This document shows, piece by piece, positions 24,896 through 33,381 of a DNA stretch of 35,280 nt. Both the position numbers and the translations under genes were made by a program. Under the pieces are notes generated by a model. It was not told the origin of the DNA and did not search any database. It was given only the letters and a program-made list of their open reading frames with translations. Source of the stretch: Deltaproteobacteria bacterium (lineage in GTDB: Bacteria; Myxococcota_A; UBA796; SXON01); contig CANLGL010000058.1 of NCBI GenBank assembly GCA_947490345.1, positions 1-35,280 of the forward strand, read 5' to 3'. Within the stretch, counting starts at the first letter, position 1. Each line of letters starts with the position of its first letter.

Positions 24896-24986
24896 CGCGA
24901 ACCTGTAATCCGATACCGGGGCAAAGCCCTTTCTTGACTTGCCGGACGGCCCGCCGGATGGCAATGTCGCGCAAGCTGGGTTCCGC

Positions 24987-26513
24987 ATGCTCCTCTCGAT
25001 CGCCCTCGCCGCCGCCAATCCGTTCGACCCGAGCGATCTTCGGGCCCGGCGCGAACTGCTGGACCTCGCCGAGCACGCGAGCGACCTGCCGTGCCAGACC
25101 CCATTGGTCGCCGCCCTGCACAGACATTGGAGCGCGATGACGCCGGCCGAGCGCGCGCGAGTGGACGCGGTCTTCCCGAGCCCCGGCGCCGGCCTCTTCG
25201 CACCGGTGCTGGAGCGGTCGGAGGCGGCGCCCCCGCCCGCGAAGGACTCCTGCTGGTCATGGTCCGACAACCGAATCGTGGGGGACCACTTCGTCGTGGA
25301 GTACGAGACGGGCGTCGACAAGAACGACGCGCAGACCTTCCTGGAGGACCTCGAGTACAGTTGGAGTGTCGAGGTCGACGAGCTCGGCTGGCGCGCCCCC
25401 AGCGGCTCAGACGACTACCTGCTGGTCGCCTACATCCAGAACGACCGCACGGGCGGGGCCATCACCTACTTCGAGCGGTGCGGCGGCCAGGACATCCCCT
25501 ACATCGCGACGGGGAAGGACAGCTGGGACGATCCGGACTGGGGAGCCACCATGGCGGCCCACGAGTTCAACCACGCCAGCCAGTTCGGCTATGGCGACGC
25601 CAACGAGTTCTGGTGGTGGGAGGCCACCGCCACCTGGATGGAGGACTACGTCTACCCCAACACCAACTATTGGTCGGGGTACGTCACCGGCTACACCGAC
25701 AACCCGCACATCGCGCTGGGGACCTACTCGGACAACGGCGACGGGTTCTGGCACATGTACGGGATGGCGATCTTCGCCTTTTACCTGGATGATTACCAAG
25801 GCGGCCACGACACCGTCATGGGGACGTGGGAGGACGCCAGTCGTGACCGCGGAAGCTACTCGCGCACCGCCGAGGACATGGCTGATGACCGCGGCCTGGA
25901 CTGGCCGGGCCTCTACGCGGACTTCGCCGCGCGCAACGCCACGATGGCGTACAAACAACAGCGCTACTTCCCCGATATCGACATCCACGACACGGTCACC
26001 ATCCTGCCTGCGGATGGCAAGTCGAACAACAACGACGAGCCCGAAGGTTACGGCCAGAACTACATCCTGTTCGAGAAGGGACTCGGCGATGGCGACCTGG
26101 TCGTGAGCTTCGAAGGGGACGACGTGGACTGGTCGGTGCAACTCGTGGAATCCAGGTCCGGGGACCTTGACCGGGTGGAGGCCACGACGACCACCGATGG
26201 GGTCGCGGAGCTGACGCTTTCGGCGACCGGCGCGGCCGACGTCTACTTGGTCGTGAGCCCCCTCACGGACCGGGACGCCGGCTACAGCTACACGTGGACG
26301 GCCCAGCTGATCGCCACGCCGGAGGACACCGGCAGCGAAGACACCGCCGGGGACACCGATGGCGACGGCATTGCAGACGGGGACACCGACGCCGATGACG
26401 ACGGCACGATTGAGATCGGCGGCGGGTGCGCGTGCGAGACGGGCGCGCCGTCGGCGATGGCCGGGGGGATGATCCTGCTCGCGGGCCTGACCGTGGCGCG
26501 GCGCCGGTCCTAA
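24987..26513 (+). CDS. Secreted metallopeptidase with HExxH and MYXO-CTERM-like tail
   Basis: The 508-residue protein is read from ATG 24987, which gives a short export signal (MLLSIALAAANPF); a TTG 16 codons upstream (24939) is possible. The zinc peptidase core has HExxH at residues 192-196 (AAHEFNHASQF) and a following Glu in WWWEATATWMEDYVYP that is a candidate third ligand. Residues about 350-450 are beta-rich (YILFEKGLGDGDLVVSFEG). The C-terminus has an Asp/Gly/Thr-rich spacer (EDTGSEDTAGDTDGDGIADG), then GGGCACETG, a hydrophobic helix and TVARRRS. This matches the MYXO-CTERM sorting layout of Myxococcota surface proteins. It is divergent from tmk and its stop overlaps the stop of the convergent enoyl-CoA hydratase. 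Confidence 0.85.
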   Translation: MLLSIALAAANPFDPSDLRARRELLDLAEHASDLPCQTPLVAALHRHWSAMTPAERARVDAVFPSPGAGLFAPVLERSEAAPPPAKDSCWSWSDNRIVGDHFVVEYETGVDKNDAQTFLEDLEYSWSVEVDELGWRAPSGSDDYLLVAYIQNDRTGGAITYFERCGGQDIPYIATGKDSWDDPDWGATMAAHEFNHASQFGYGDANEFWWWEATATWMEDYVYPNTNYWSGYVTGYTDNPHIALGTYSDNGDGFWHMYGMAIFAFYLDDYQGGHDTVMGTWEDASRDRGSYSRTAEDMADDRGLDWPGLYADFAARNATMAYKQQRYFPDIDIHDTVTILPADGKSNNNDEPEGYGQNYILFEKGLGDGDLVVSFEGDDVDWSVQLVESRSGDLDRVEATTTTDGVAELTLSATGAADVYLVVSPLTDRDAGYSYTWTAQLIATPEDTGSEDTAGDTDGDGIADGDTDADDDGTIEIGGGCACETGAPSAMAGGMILLAGLTVARRRS

Positions 26514-27268
26514 GCGGGGGCGCCTCCTCGGCCAGAACCTCTTGAGAATCGCGCTGCGCCCGCGGCGCCCTCGGCCGCCAGCGCCCCGACGCCATGCGCA
26601 AACTCCTTGGCCAAGGCCGCTGAGAGCTCGACGCCCACTGCATCGTAGACGCTGGCGCGGTCCCCGAGCATCGCCGCCTGTGGCCACGCGGCGAGCTCGG
26701 CCGCGAGCTGCTCCGCGGCGGCACGCGCGTGCCCGGTGGGAACGACCCGACTGACCAGGCCGATGGCCAGGGCCTCGGTCGCACCCACAGGGCGCCCGGT
26801 CAGAATGAGGTCCATGGCCCGGCCCAAGCCAATCAACAGCGGCAGGCGCACCGTCCCGCCATCGATGAGCGGCACGCCGAACCGACGGCAAAAGACCCCG
26901 AAAATCGCGTCCTCCTCGGCCACGCGGAGGTCGCACCACGCGGCGAGCTCCAAGCCCCCGGCGACGGCGTAGCCGGCAATTGCCGCGATCACCGGCTTGG
27001 TGAGGCGCATCCGGGTAGGGCCCAGCGGGCCGGGGCCGTCAGCCTCCACCCGGTTGGGACGGCCGGCCGCGATCGCCTTGAGGTCAGCCCCCGCGCTGAA
27101 ATGGCCGCCCGCGCCCCAAAGCACCGCCACGCGAGCCCTCGGCTCACTGTCGAAGCGCTCAAAGGCCGCTGACAGGGCCGCTGCCGTCTCGACGTCGATC
27201 GCGTTGCGGAAAGCGGGCCGATCAAGCACGACTGTCCACACCGGGCCGCTCTCCTCCACCCGCACCAT
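26510..27268 (-). CDS. Enoyl-CoA hydratase/isomerase family protein
   Basis: The 252-residue protein (ATG 27268) is a crotonase-fold member. Landmarks: VWTVVLDRPAFRNAIDVET, the oxyanion-hole strands in VAVLWGAGGHFSAGADLKA, KPVIAAIAGYAVAGGLELA, WCDLRVAEEDAIFGVFCRRF and GLVSRVVPTGHARAAAEQL. The first Glu of crotonase is replaced by a Gly/Val-type sequence (RRFGVPLIDGGTVRLPLLIG), seen in isomerase-like and non-hydratase members. The substrate cannot be named from sequence. It lies 29 bases behind the PilZ gene on the same strand. Confidence 0.88.
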   Translation of the reverse strand: MVRVEESGPVWTVVLDRPAFRNAIDVETAAALSAAFERFDSEPRARVAVLWGAGGHFSAGADLKAIAAGRPNRVEADGPGPLGPTRMRLTKPVIAAIAGYAVAGGLELAAWCDLRVAEEDAIFGVFCRRFGVPLIDGGTVRLPLLIGLGRAMDLILTGRPVGATEALAIGLVSRVVPTGHARAAAEQLAAELAAWPQAAMLGDRASVYDAVGVELSAALAKEFAHGVGALAAEGAAGAARFSRGSGRGGAPA

Positions 27269-27297
27269 GCTCACCGCCTGCCCTCGGTTTAGCCCGG

Positions 27298-27915
27298 TCA
27301 GCCCGCGGCGCTCGTCCAGCGGTGGAGCAGACGGGTCGCGGCCTCGGTGAGCACGCCGAATTGGACTCCCATCCTCACCTCTCCGGCCTTGGTGAAACGA
27401 AACCACACCGTGCCGAGGCAGCACAACTCGCCGCCCGGCCCCGGCACGCGCACGGAAACCACCTGGCCCACCACAAAGGTGGGTTCGGCTGCGAACCGCA
27501 ACCCGCACCCGCCGACCGAAAGGTCGCCAATCAACGCGTCGATCGGCCCCTTCCCCGAGTCTACCTTCGCCACCCCCAGGCCCTTGGGGTGCACGCGCGC
27601 GGACGCCCGAGAGTCGAGAGTGCGAACCTCGCCGTCCGGCCGAATCACAAACGGCTTGCGGCCCGCAACGCGACCCGTCAGGGCCCAGCTTGCCGACCCC
27701 ACCCGGAACTGGAGACGCACCGGCGAGCCTATCGGTGGGATCACCAGCTCGGAGCGCAACCCTTTGAGGCGGACATGAAGACCATCCAGACGAAGCGCGT
27801 CGAGGATCACGGGGAGCGGCTCACTGCCGATGGCGTCGGTCAGGATCGCCTCGACGCGCTGCTCAACCGCGTCGTGGAGCGGTGGGGACAGGGGTTCGTG
27901 CGTCGGACTCATCAC
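27298..27915 (-). CDS. PilZ-domain protein (putative c-di-GMP receptor)
   Basis: The 205-residue protein (ATG 27915, or the next codon ATG 27912) has a first domain (about 30-100, PVRLQFRVGSASWALTGRV) and a C-terminal PilZ domain. The RxxxR motif is in DSRASARVHPKG and the D/NxSxxG motif is in IGDLSVGGCGLRF, which are the c-di-GMP-binding elements. The remaining strands follow (VVSVRVPGPGGELCCLGTV, GEVRMGVQFGVLTEAATRLL). Both binding motifs are kept, so binding is likely. The first domain may be a YcgR-like or other flanking module. There is no neighbouring flagellar or pilus gene. Confidence 0.85.
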   Translation of the reverse strand: MMSPTHEPLSPPLHDAVEQRVEAILTDAIGSEPLPVILDALRLDGLHVRLKGLRSELVIPPIGSPVRLQFRVGSASWALTGRVAGRKPFVIRPDGEVRTLDSRASARVHPKGLGVAKVDSGKGPIDALIGDLSVGGCGLRFAAEPTFVVGQVVSVRVPGPGGELCCLGTVWFRFTKAGEVRMGVQFGVLTEAATRLLHRWTSAAG

Positions 27916-27985
27916 TGCTGGGATCGGTTCCCGACGTCACGACCTTAGCTCGGGTCGACGAAAAGTCCCGATCAGCGCCGCCGAA

Positions 27986-29356
27986 TCAGCCCGCCATACC
28001 CCCGGCTAGGGCCTTCTCATCGATCTCGTTGCGTCCCGCCTCACGCAACAATTTTCGCGCCAACTGCATCGCATTTTCGATGCTGTGGTCCATGTTGTTG
28101 TACCAGAACATGCCCGTACGACCCGCGAGCTGCAGGTTGTCGTACTGCCCGAGGCCCTTGCGCGCCTTCTCCAGCTCTTGGGGATACCGCGAATGGTAGA
28201 TCGGGTAGGTGTTGGGCACCCGCTCCACCCGAACGTCGTGCACCTTGCGACGCGAGGAGATCATCCCCACCTTGATGAGGTCGTCTACGACCCAGTCGGT
28301 GAGCCGCTCGGCGTGTTGCCAACGATCATCACCCTCACGACAGGTGACTTCGACACACAGCCCAGTCACCCCGGCGCGCGGCACCGTGTCGTCGGCAAAG
28401 TACTTCGGCGTGGACACGCGCGAAAACACGATGTCATCGGCCCCGTAGTAGCACCACTGGTACTTGCGCGTCATCTCCTCCTCAACCATCACGTTGTAGA
28501 AGAGGGTCGAAAGGTACGGCAGGTCGGGGCACTCGATCCCAAGCTGATCACAGGCCAGCGTGATCGGCGCCGTCCAGATGACCATACTGGGCTCGATGCG
28601 CTCGCTCCCGGCGTAGATCGCGTCGATATGCCCGTTACCGCCAGCCAGCCGCGCTGGCGTGTTGGTCAGGATCCGGCCCCCGAGCTTCTTGATCTTCTCC
28701 GCGACGATGTCCCAGGTCACCTGCAGGCCGCCACCCTTGGGATAGATGAAGTTGATCTCGGCTTTATTGTACTGGAGCAACGTCGACTTGGCTAGCTGCA
28801 CGAGATTCTGCATCTGCAGTTTGTCGTCGATGATCGCTCGGTTGATGCCGACCTTTGCCCAATCCGGATGCGTCTGCGTCGGATGGATGCCCAGGAACTT
28901 GATGCTGTAGCCCTTGAAAAAGTTCTCGTACAGGGTCGGACCGTACTGCTTCAATACGTAATCTTCAAACGTTGAATCTCCATATTTCTTCATCCCGTTG
29001 ACCGCGAGGTCCATCGTGGACTTCAGCGCCAGCGGAATCGGCAGCTGGACGAGGTTCTTCGGGTGGAGCGGCCAGCGATAGTAGCTTCCCTCAAAGAAAA
29101 CCTCACTCAACCTTGGAAAGGCCGTCGTTTCGTCGCCAAGTACCCGATCGAGGTAGGTCTTGATGTTGGGGTTTTCGGTGTGGAAGCGGTGTGGCCCGCA
29201 ATCGAAGATGAACCCGTCATAGTTGTAGCTGCGGGCCAATCCGCCCACACGCTCGAACTTCTCGACGATCACGACCTTGACGCCCGCTTCGGACAGAAGA
29301 TGGCCGGTCACCAGACCCGCCACGCCGCCGCCGACGATGACCACGGGCTTCGACAT
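27986..29356 (-). CDS. FAD/NAD-dependent oxidoreductase, UGM/PPO-like
   Basis: The 456-residue protein (ATG 29356) has an N-terminal dinucleotide-binding motif (VVIVGGGVAGLVTGHLLSE, then VVIVEKFERVGGLARSY). The second signature, FDCGPHRFHTENPNIKTYLD, is seen in UDP-galactopyranose mutase/protoporphyrinogen oxidase-like flavoproteins (COG1232). Later strands PKGGGLQVTWDIVAEKIKK, MVIWTAPITLACDQLGIE and GQYDNLQLAGRTGMFWYNN close the FAD fold. It may act in surface-polysaccharide synthesis, as the related UGM-like proteins do, but the substrate is unknown. The other minus-strand genes behind it are a lipoprotein and a deoxynucleoside kinase. Confidence 0.85.
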   Translation of the reverse strand: MSKPVVIVGGGVAGLVTGHLLSEAGVKVVIVEKFERVGGLARSYNYDGFIFDCGPHRFHTENPNIKTYLDRVLGDETTAFPRLSEVFFEGSYYRWPLHPKNLVQLPIPLALKSTMDLAVNGMKKYGDSTFEDYVLKQYGPTLYENFFKGYSIKFLGIHPTQTHPDWAKVGINRAIIDDKLQMQNLVQLAKSTLLQYNKAEINFIYPKGGGLQVTWDIVAEKIKKLGGRILTNTPARLAGGNGHIDAIYAGSERIEPSMVIWTAPITLACDQLGIECPDLPYLSTLFYNVMVEEEMTRKYQWCYYGADDIVFSRVSTPKYFADDTVPRAGVTGLCVEVTCREGDDRWQHAERLTDWVVDDLIKVGMISSRRKVHDVRVERVPNTYPIYHSRYPQELEKARKGLGQYDNLQLAGRTGMFWYNNMDHSIENAMQLARKLLREAGRNEIDEKALAGGMAG

Positions 29357-29441
29357 GATTGAGGGATTCGCCAACGAGACCTCGCAACGTGCCATTCTGA
29401 CTCGCCGAGCGCCGATCCGGTAGTGGCCGGCCTTACCTGCC

Positions 29442-30089
29442 CTACGGGATGGTGTCGCGCGCGGGCTCAAACCAGGACTCGATCTGCAGGCCGAGCCGCG
29501 CATAAACCTCTGGAGTCCGGTCGCGCGGAAGCCAAGCCGAAACCCCGGCGCCCGGCGAAACGCCGATCCCACCGGAAATCCGAATCGGCACGAACACCCC
29601 ACCGGTGAACCCCACACCGCGGGCAAGCTCCAACGCGCCTCGCGGCTCCTCCCACCAGCCCGCCGACGCGAGGGGCCGAAGCTGCACGCCTGGAGCGACC
29701 CGAATGCTGCTGCTCAGCAGCAGGTCACCGCGACCGTAGGGGACAAGCTCGAAGGAAACCTGATGACCGTCCCCCTCCCCGAGGAACGCACCGACCTCCG
29801 CGGCCAGCCCGACGGACAGCGGCGCGCGATGCCGGCGTTCGTCGACGATTGCGTACTTGAACAGGAGGGCACGCGGCGGAAAGAGCCCGCGAACCCCGAG
29901 CTCGAATCCGGCGCCCGTGCCCAGTCGATACTCCATGTCGACGATCGATTGGCCGTCGATGCCGGCCGCAGAAACCAGTCGCGGATCGACAAGCACGCCC
30001 AGGTTGGCGGCGCCATCGAGCTTGTCGAGCGAATGGGCCGGCCTCAACATCGCCATCGAACAGCCCAACACCAGGAGGATCACGGGCAC
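29442..30089 (-). CDS. Putative lipoprotein, outer-membrane beta-barrel-like
   Basis: The 215-residue protein starts at GTG 30089, one base behind the deoxynucleoside kinase stop. A lipoprotein-like signal is present (MPVILLVLGC; Cys at residue 10). The rest has alternating hydrophobic and polar residues typical of beta strands: MEYRLGTGAGFELGVRGLFP, APLSVGLAAEVGAFLGEGDG, LLSSSIRVAPGVQLRPLAS, ARGVGFTGGVFVPIRISGGI and PEVYARLGLQIESWFEP. These suggest a small beta barrel or a peripheral outer-membrane protein. No family is recognised. It is coupled to the kinase upstream. Confidence 0.6.
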   Translation of the reverse strand: MPVILLVLGCSMAMLRPAHSLDKLDGAANLGVLVDPRLVSAAGIDGQSIVDMEYRLGTGAGFELGVRGLFPPRALLFKYAIVDERRHRAPLSVGLAAEVGAFLGEGDGHQVSFELVPYGRGDLLLSSSIRVAPGVQLRPLASAGWWEEPRGALELARGVGFTGGVFVPIRISGGIGVSPGAGVSAWLPRDRTPEVYARLGLQIESWFEPARDTIP

Positions 30090-30090
30090 C

Positions 30091-30699
30091 CTACAAGAAC
30101 GGGGCGAGCATCTTGCGAAACTCGATGCGATCGACGAGGTGGGTCAGGTAGTCGGCCCGCTCACTGTCCCACACCACCTTGGGCGACAGGTCGTAACTGT
30201 CCATCCATCCCTCGTAAAGCCGGTTGAGACCTTGCAAGTAGGGGGTGGGGATCGCCAATTCGCTCGGCCGGCCGCGCTTCTGGATGCGGCGACGGATCGC
30301 TCGGACGGAACAGCGAAGATAGATCATCAGATCGGGTGGTTGGAGCGTGCGTTTCATCCCCGCGTACAGGTCCATGTAGGTGCGGTACTCCCGCTCTTGC
30401 ATTTGACCCTGCCGGTAGAGGTTGGTCGCGAAGATCTCCGCGTCCTCGTAGATGGTGCGGTCCTGTACCACGGTGCCCGCGTTCAGATTCAAATCAAGGT
30501 GCAACCTGAACTTATTCGTCAGAAACCAAAGTTGGCTGTGGTAGGCCCACTTGCCCATGTCGCCGTAGAAGTCATCCAGCCACGGGTTGGTCGTGTACGG
30601 TTCATAGACGGGCTCAAAACCGTATTCCTGACTTAGAAACTCAACGAAGGAGGTCTTGCCGACGCCCATGTTGCCGGCGACGGCGATGAACTTCTTCAC
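30091..30699 (-). CDS. Deoxynucleoside kinase
   Basis: The 202-residue protein (ATG 30699, ATGA overlap with the upstream gene) matches the deoxyadenosine/deoxyguanosine kinase family. It has the P-loop GNMGVGKT at residues 9-16, EPYTTNPWLDDFYGDM, SQLWFLTNKFRLHLDLNL, the DR motif VVQDRTIYEDAEIFATNLY, and PPDLMIYLRCSVRAIRRRI with the lid arginines. It phosphorylates deoxynucleosides to dNMPs with ATP in salvage. Which nucleosides it uses is not clear from sequence. Its coupling to a ceramidase-like lipoprotein is unexpected. Confidence 0.9.
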   Translation of the reverse strand: MKKFIAVAGNMGVGKTSFVEFLSQEYGFEPVYEPYTTNPWLDDFYGDMGKWAYHSQLWFLTNKFRLHLDLNLNAGTVVQDRTIYEDAEIFATNLYRQGQMQEREYRTYMDLYAGMKRTLQPPDLMIYLRCSVRAIRRRIQKRGRPSELAIPTPYLQGLNRLYEGWMDSYDLSPKVVWDSERADYLTHLVDRIEFRKMLAPFL

Positions 30700-33359
30700 T
30701 CGCCCGTGTCGCCGGTGTCACCCGTGTCGTCACCGTCGAGGACGGCCCCGGTTTCGAGCACGCCGACATTGCCCCAGGCGTCGGTCACCGTCACTGAAAC
30801 CACGACGCGAGCGGGATCAAGCACCCCCGTCAGCGAGGTCATGCCGCTGCCATGGGAGCCGCCGGCGTCGGCAGCGGTTTCGGTGCCATCCGTGTAGAGC
30901 ACCTCGACATGCGCCGCATCTCCGTCCAGCGGATTCGCGCCCCGGACCGCGCCATCGAGCCCGATGAGCCGGAAACCCCGCTCGGGGGCCTGGAGCCAAG
31001 CCAGAACGTCGCTCCCGGAGAGCGCAACGCTGATGGTCGCCGGCACCACCGCGAACTCGGGGGAGTCCACAATGTAGGGCTCTGACGCCCAGGGCCAGGT
31101 GGTGGCGCCGTCGTCTGCGAAGCTGTCACCCTCGACGTGCAAGCGGTAGGTGCCGACCGGTAGTCCGGTGCGATCCTCGACGTGGCCCACCGCCTGCCAG
31201 GCCGCGTACCAGGTGTAGGTCTGCGGGGTTTCGGCCGGGTACAACGGATCCGGCGTCGTGGTCACCAGGATGTCGGGACCCGACGTGACCGGGCGCCCGG
31301 CGGCGGTAAGCACATCCGAGTAGCTCCCGTCTTCGTTTCGGCGCTGGAGCGTCACGCGGGGGAAGTCCACCGCGGGGTCACCGCCCGACCACCCGAGCTG
31401 CACGAGTCCCTGCACGCGCGGCACGACCGACGGAACATCGAAGCCCACCAGCGAGACGCCAGCGAGGTCCGCGTCGTAGTACTCGTCGGCCGAGTACAAG
31501 GGGCTGTACACCCACGCCGGCGCCGTCTCGAGCCACAGACCCGCCTCGGGCGTGGTGTCGGGCTTGAGGGTCGAGAGCTCCGGCTGCGGCCCGTAGTCAG
31601 GAATCTGCCATTGGCTACAGGCATCCGGCTTTTCCACCGCGTCGGTCAGCAGCCGCTCCTTGGACATGGTCAGGAGCCCCTCCATGATGTGCTCGCCCTG
31701 CAGCGGCCCCCAGATGTTGATGTCGGCCTCATAGCCACCCTGCAGCCAGTCTTCTGGGAGCATGAGGTAGCCCTCGTGGTCCTGCGCGTAGCCGACGGCC
31801 ATGCTGTACGGAAGGTCGAGCTCCGCCGCGGCGCGCCTGCGGAACTGCTCGGTGTACATCGCGGTGGTTTCACCCGGGAAGAACCCGATGAAGAAGTCGG
31901 CAGTCACCGGCTCCGTGTTGCCGCCGCTCTGGTCCAGAATCGGCACGGGCCCGAACCGAGTGGCGGTGACAGCCGCCCGCGTCGACTCCGGCAATGGGAG
32001 CGCCTTCTCCTCGTCACTGAGCTCGAAGAACGCGCCGATGACGTCGATCATCTTGGTGATGTCGACGCACTGGTCGTAGGGGAAGACACCCGCCGGGGCG
32101 AATCCCGGCAGATAGGCTGGGTTTTCGCCGCAGAACGCCGAACCGTAGGGCGTGTTGAACTCGTCGAGCGGGCTCTGGATGCTCCCGTCCGCAGCGTAGA
32201 CCACGTCGTCCGGGGTGTATTCGGCGTCGTAGGGCGGGTAGTACCAGTCCACCGTGCCGTTGCGGGTGACCCGGATGTCCTGGTGGGTCTCCGGGACCGC
32301 GCGTGACGCGGTCTCCAAACGAATCGGAGCTGACGCCGTGGGGATCGCCTCCCACAGCGCTGCCATCGGCCCAGAAGCGTATTCGCCCACCGTCTCGAGG
32401 TTCGCGTACTGGCTGTCACTGCCGCCTGGGGAGGCATCGCCACCACCCGACTGCAACATCGCCACCACCACGGGAGAGTCGAAGGTCTCCTCGAACGCAA
32501 GCTCCACATGCCCCGGAGCGTCGACGCTGACCATCGGATTGTCCCCACCGAGCGACGTACCGTGCATGCCGAAGTTGAAGAGCACGCCGAGTGGCTCGTC
32601 GGTGAGGGTGTCGATGCGAATCATCGTCAGGTAGGGGTCTTTGTACGAGCCAGCCGGGATGTCGGGGAAGACCGTGATGTCGTCGTTGTCGCCCCGGCGG
32701 TCGTGGTAGACCAGCCCGCCATCCCAGTCTTTCGCCCTGCCAATCCCGATTTTGACCGGCTGCAGCCCGTCGTGGGCCTCGACCGCCACCCGGGTCATCG
32801 TGTCCACCAGCCGATTGAACACCTCGAGGTTGAAGCGATCGCTTCCCAGGTAGTAGGTGACCTGGTCCGAGAAGTCCCCGTAGCTGGCGTGGCTGTGGCT
32901 GGTGGCGAGCACGACGCGGCCATCCATCGGTCGGCCGGTTTCGGCCTCGATGCTGCGCTCCAGCGCCTCCACCAGCCCGTCGAAGCTGTAGATCACGTCG
33001 AGCTTCAAGATCAGCAGGTCCTGATCGCCGTTTCCGATCCAAAAGGCCTTTGCCGGGACCCGGGTCTGGACACCGGCGCTCGGCGCAAACTCGCTTCGAT
33101 ACTGGCTGTCTCGCTTGTCGACCTTGCCCTCGCCGCCGAAGCAACCGCACCGGCTGGTGTAGCCGGAAAGCGGCGTTCCGACGGGAAGATCGACGAAGGT
33201 CTCCGCCACGCCCGCTACGGGCGCACCCGGCACTATCGACGGTTGGCCTTCGTTTTCCCGCTCTTCGTCGCACACCACCACCGGAGGCGGGTCCTCGGGG
33301 CAGGCGAGTAGCCCCAGGCAGACGGGGAGGGCGAAACAAGACCGGGGCGTGATGCGCAT
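30696..33359 (-). CDS. Neutral/alkaline non-lysosomal ceramidase-like lipoprotein
   Basis: The 887-residue protein (ATG 33359) has a lipoprotein signal (PVCLGLLAC). Neutral ceramidase landmarks: VPAKAFWIGNGDQDLLILKL, the zinc-binding His cluster LATSHSHASYGDF (H155, H157), FNFGMHGTSLGGDNPMVS, and GGGDASPGGSD with the candidate catalytic Ser S310. It would cleave the amide bond of ceramide at the cell surface. The C-terminal 250 residues are beta-rich (VQLGWSGGDPAVDFPRVTL, TYTWYAAWQAVGHVEDRTG), followed by an Asp/Thr/Gly tail (GDDTGDTGDTGE). Its stop overlaps the deoxynucleoside kinase start. Confidence 0.88.
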   Translation of the reverse strand: MRITPRSCFALPVCLGLLACPEDPPPVVVCDEERENEGQPSIVPGAPVAGVAETFVDLPVGTPLSGYTSRCGCFGGEGKVDKRDSQYRSEFAPSAGVQTRVPAKAFWIGNGDQDLLILKLDVIYSFDGLVEALERSIEAETGRPMDGRVVLATSHSHASYGDFSDQVTYYLGSDRFNLEVFNRLVDTMTRVAVEAHDGLQPVKIGIGRAKDWDGGLVYHDRRGDNDDITVFPDIPAGSYKDPYLTMIRIDTLTDEPLGVLFNFGMHGTSLGGDNPMVSVDAPGHVELAFEETFDSPVVVAMLQSGGGDASPGGSDSQYANLETVGEYASGPMAALWEAIPTASAPIRLETASRAVPETHQDIRVTRNGTVDWYYPPYDAEYTPDDVVYAADGSIQSPLDEFNTPYGSAFCGENPAYLPGFAPAGVFPYDQCVDITKMIDVIGAFFELSDEEKALPLPESTRAAVTATRFGPVPILDQSGGNTEPVTADFFIGFFPGETTAMYTEQFRRRAAAELDLPYSMAVGYAQDHEGYLMLPEDWLQGGYEADINIWGPLQGEHIMEGLLTMSKERLLTDAVEKPDACSQWQIPDYGPQPELSTLKPDTTPEAGLWLETAPAWVYSPLYSADEYYDADLAGVSLVGFDVPSVVPRVQGLVQLGWSGGDPAVDFPRVTLQRRNEDGSYSDVLTAAGRPVTSGPDILVTTTPDPLYPAETPQTYTWYAAWQAVGHVEDRTGLPVGTYRLHVEGDSFADDGATTWPWASEPYIVDSPEFAVVPATISVALSGSDVLAWLQAPERGFRLIGLDGAVRGANPLDGDAAHVEVLYTDGTETAADAGGSHGSGMTSLTGVLDPARVVVSVTVTDAWGNVGVLETGAVLDGDDTGDTGDTGE

Positions 33360-33381
33360 CGCGCGATGATAATGCCCGGCG

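Noticed and set aside
25407..26939. 510-codon minus-strand open frame opposite the metallopeptidase
   Set aside because: Antisense shadow: Val/Arg/Gly-rich with no motifs, while the plus strand has HExxH and the sorting tail.
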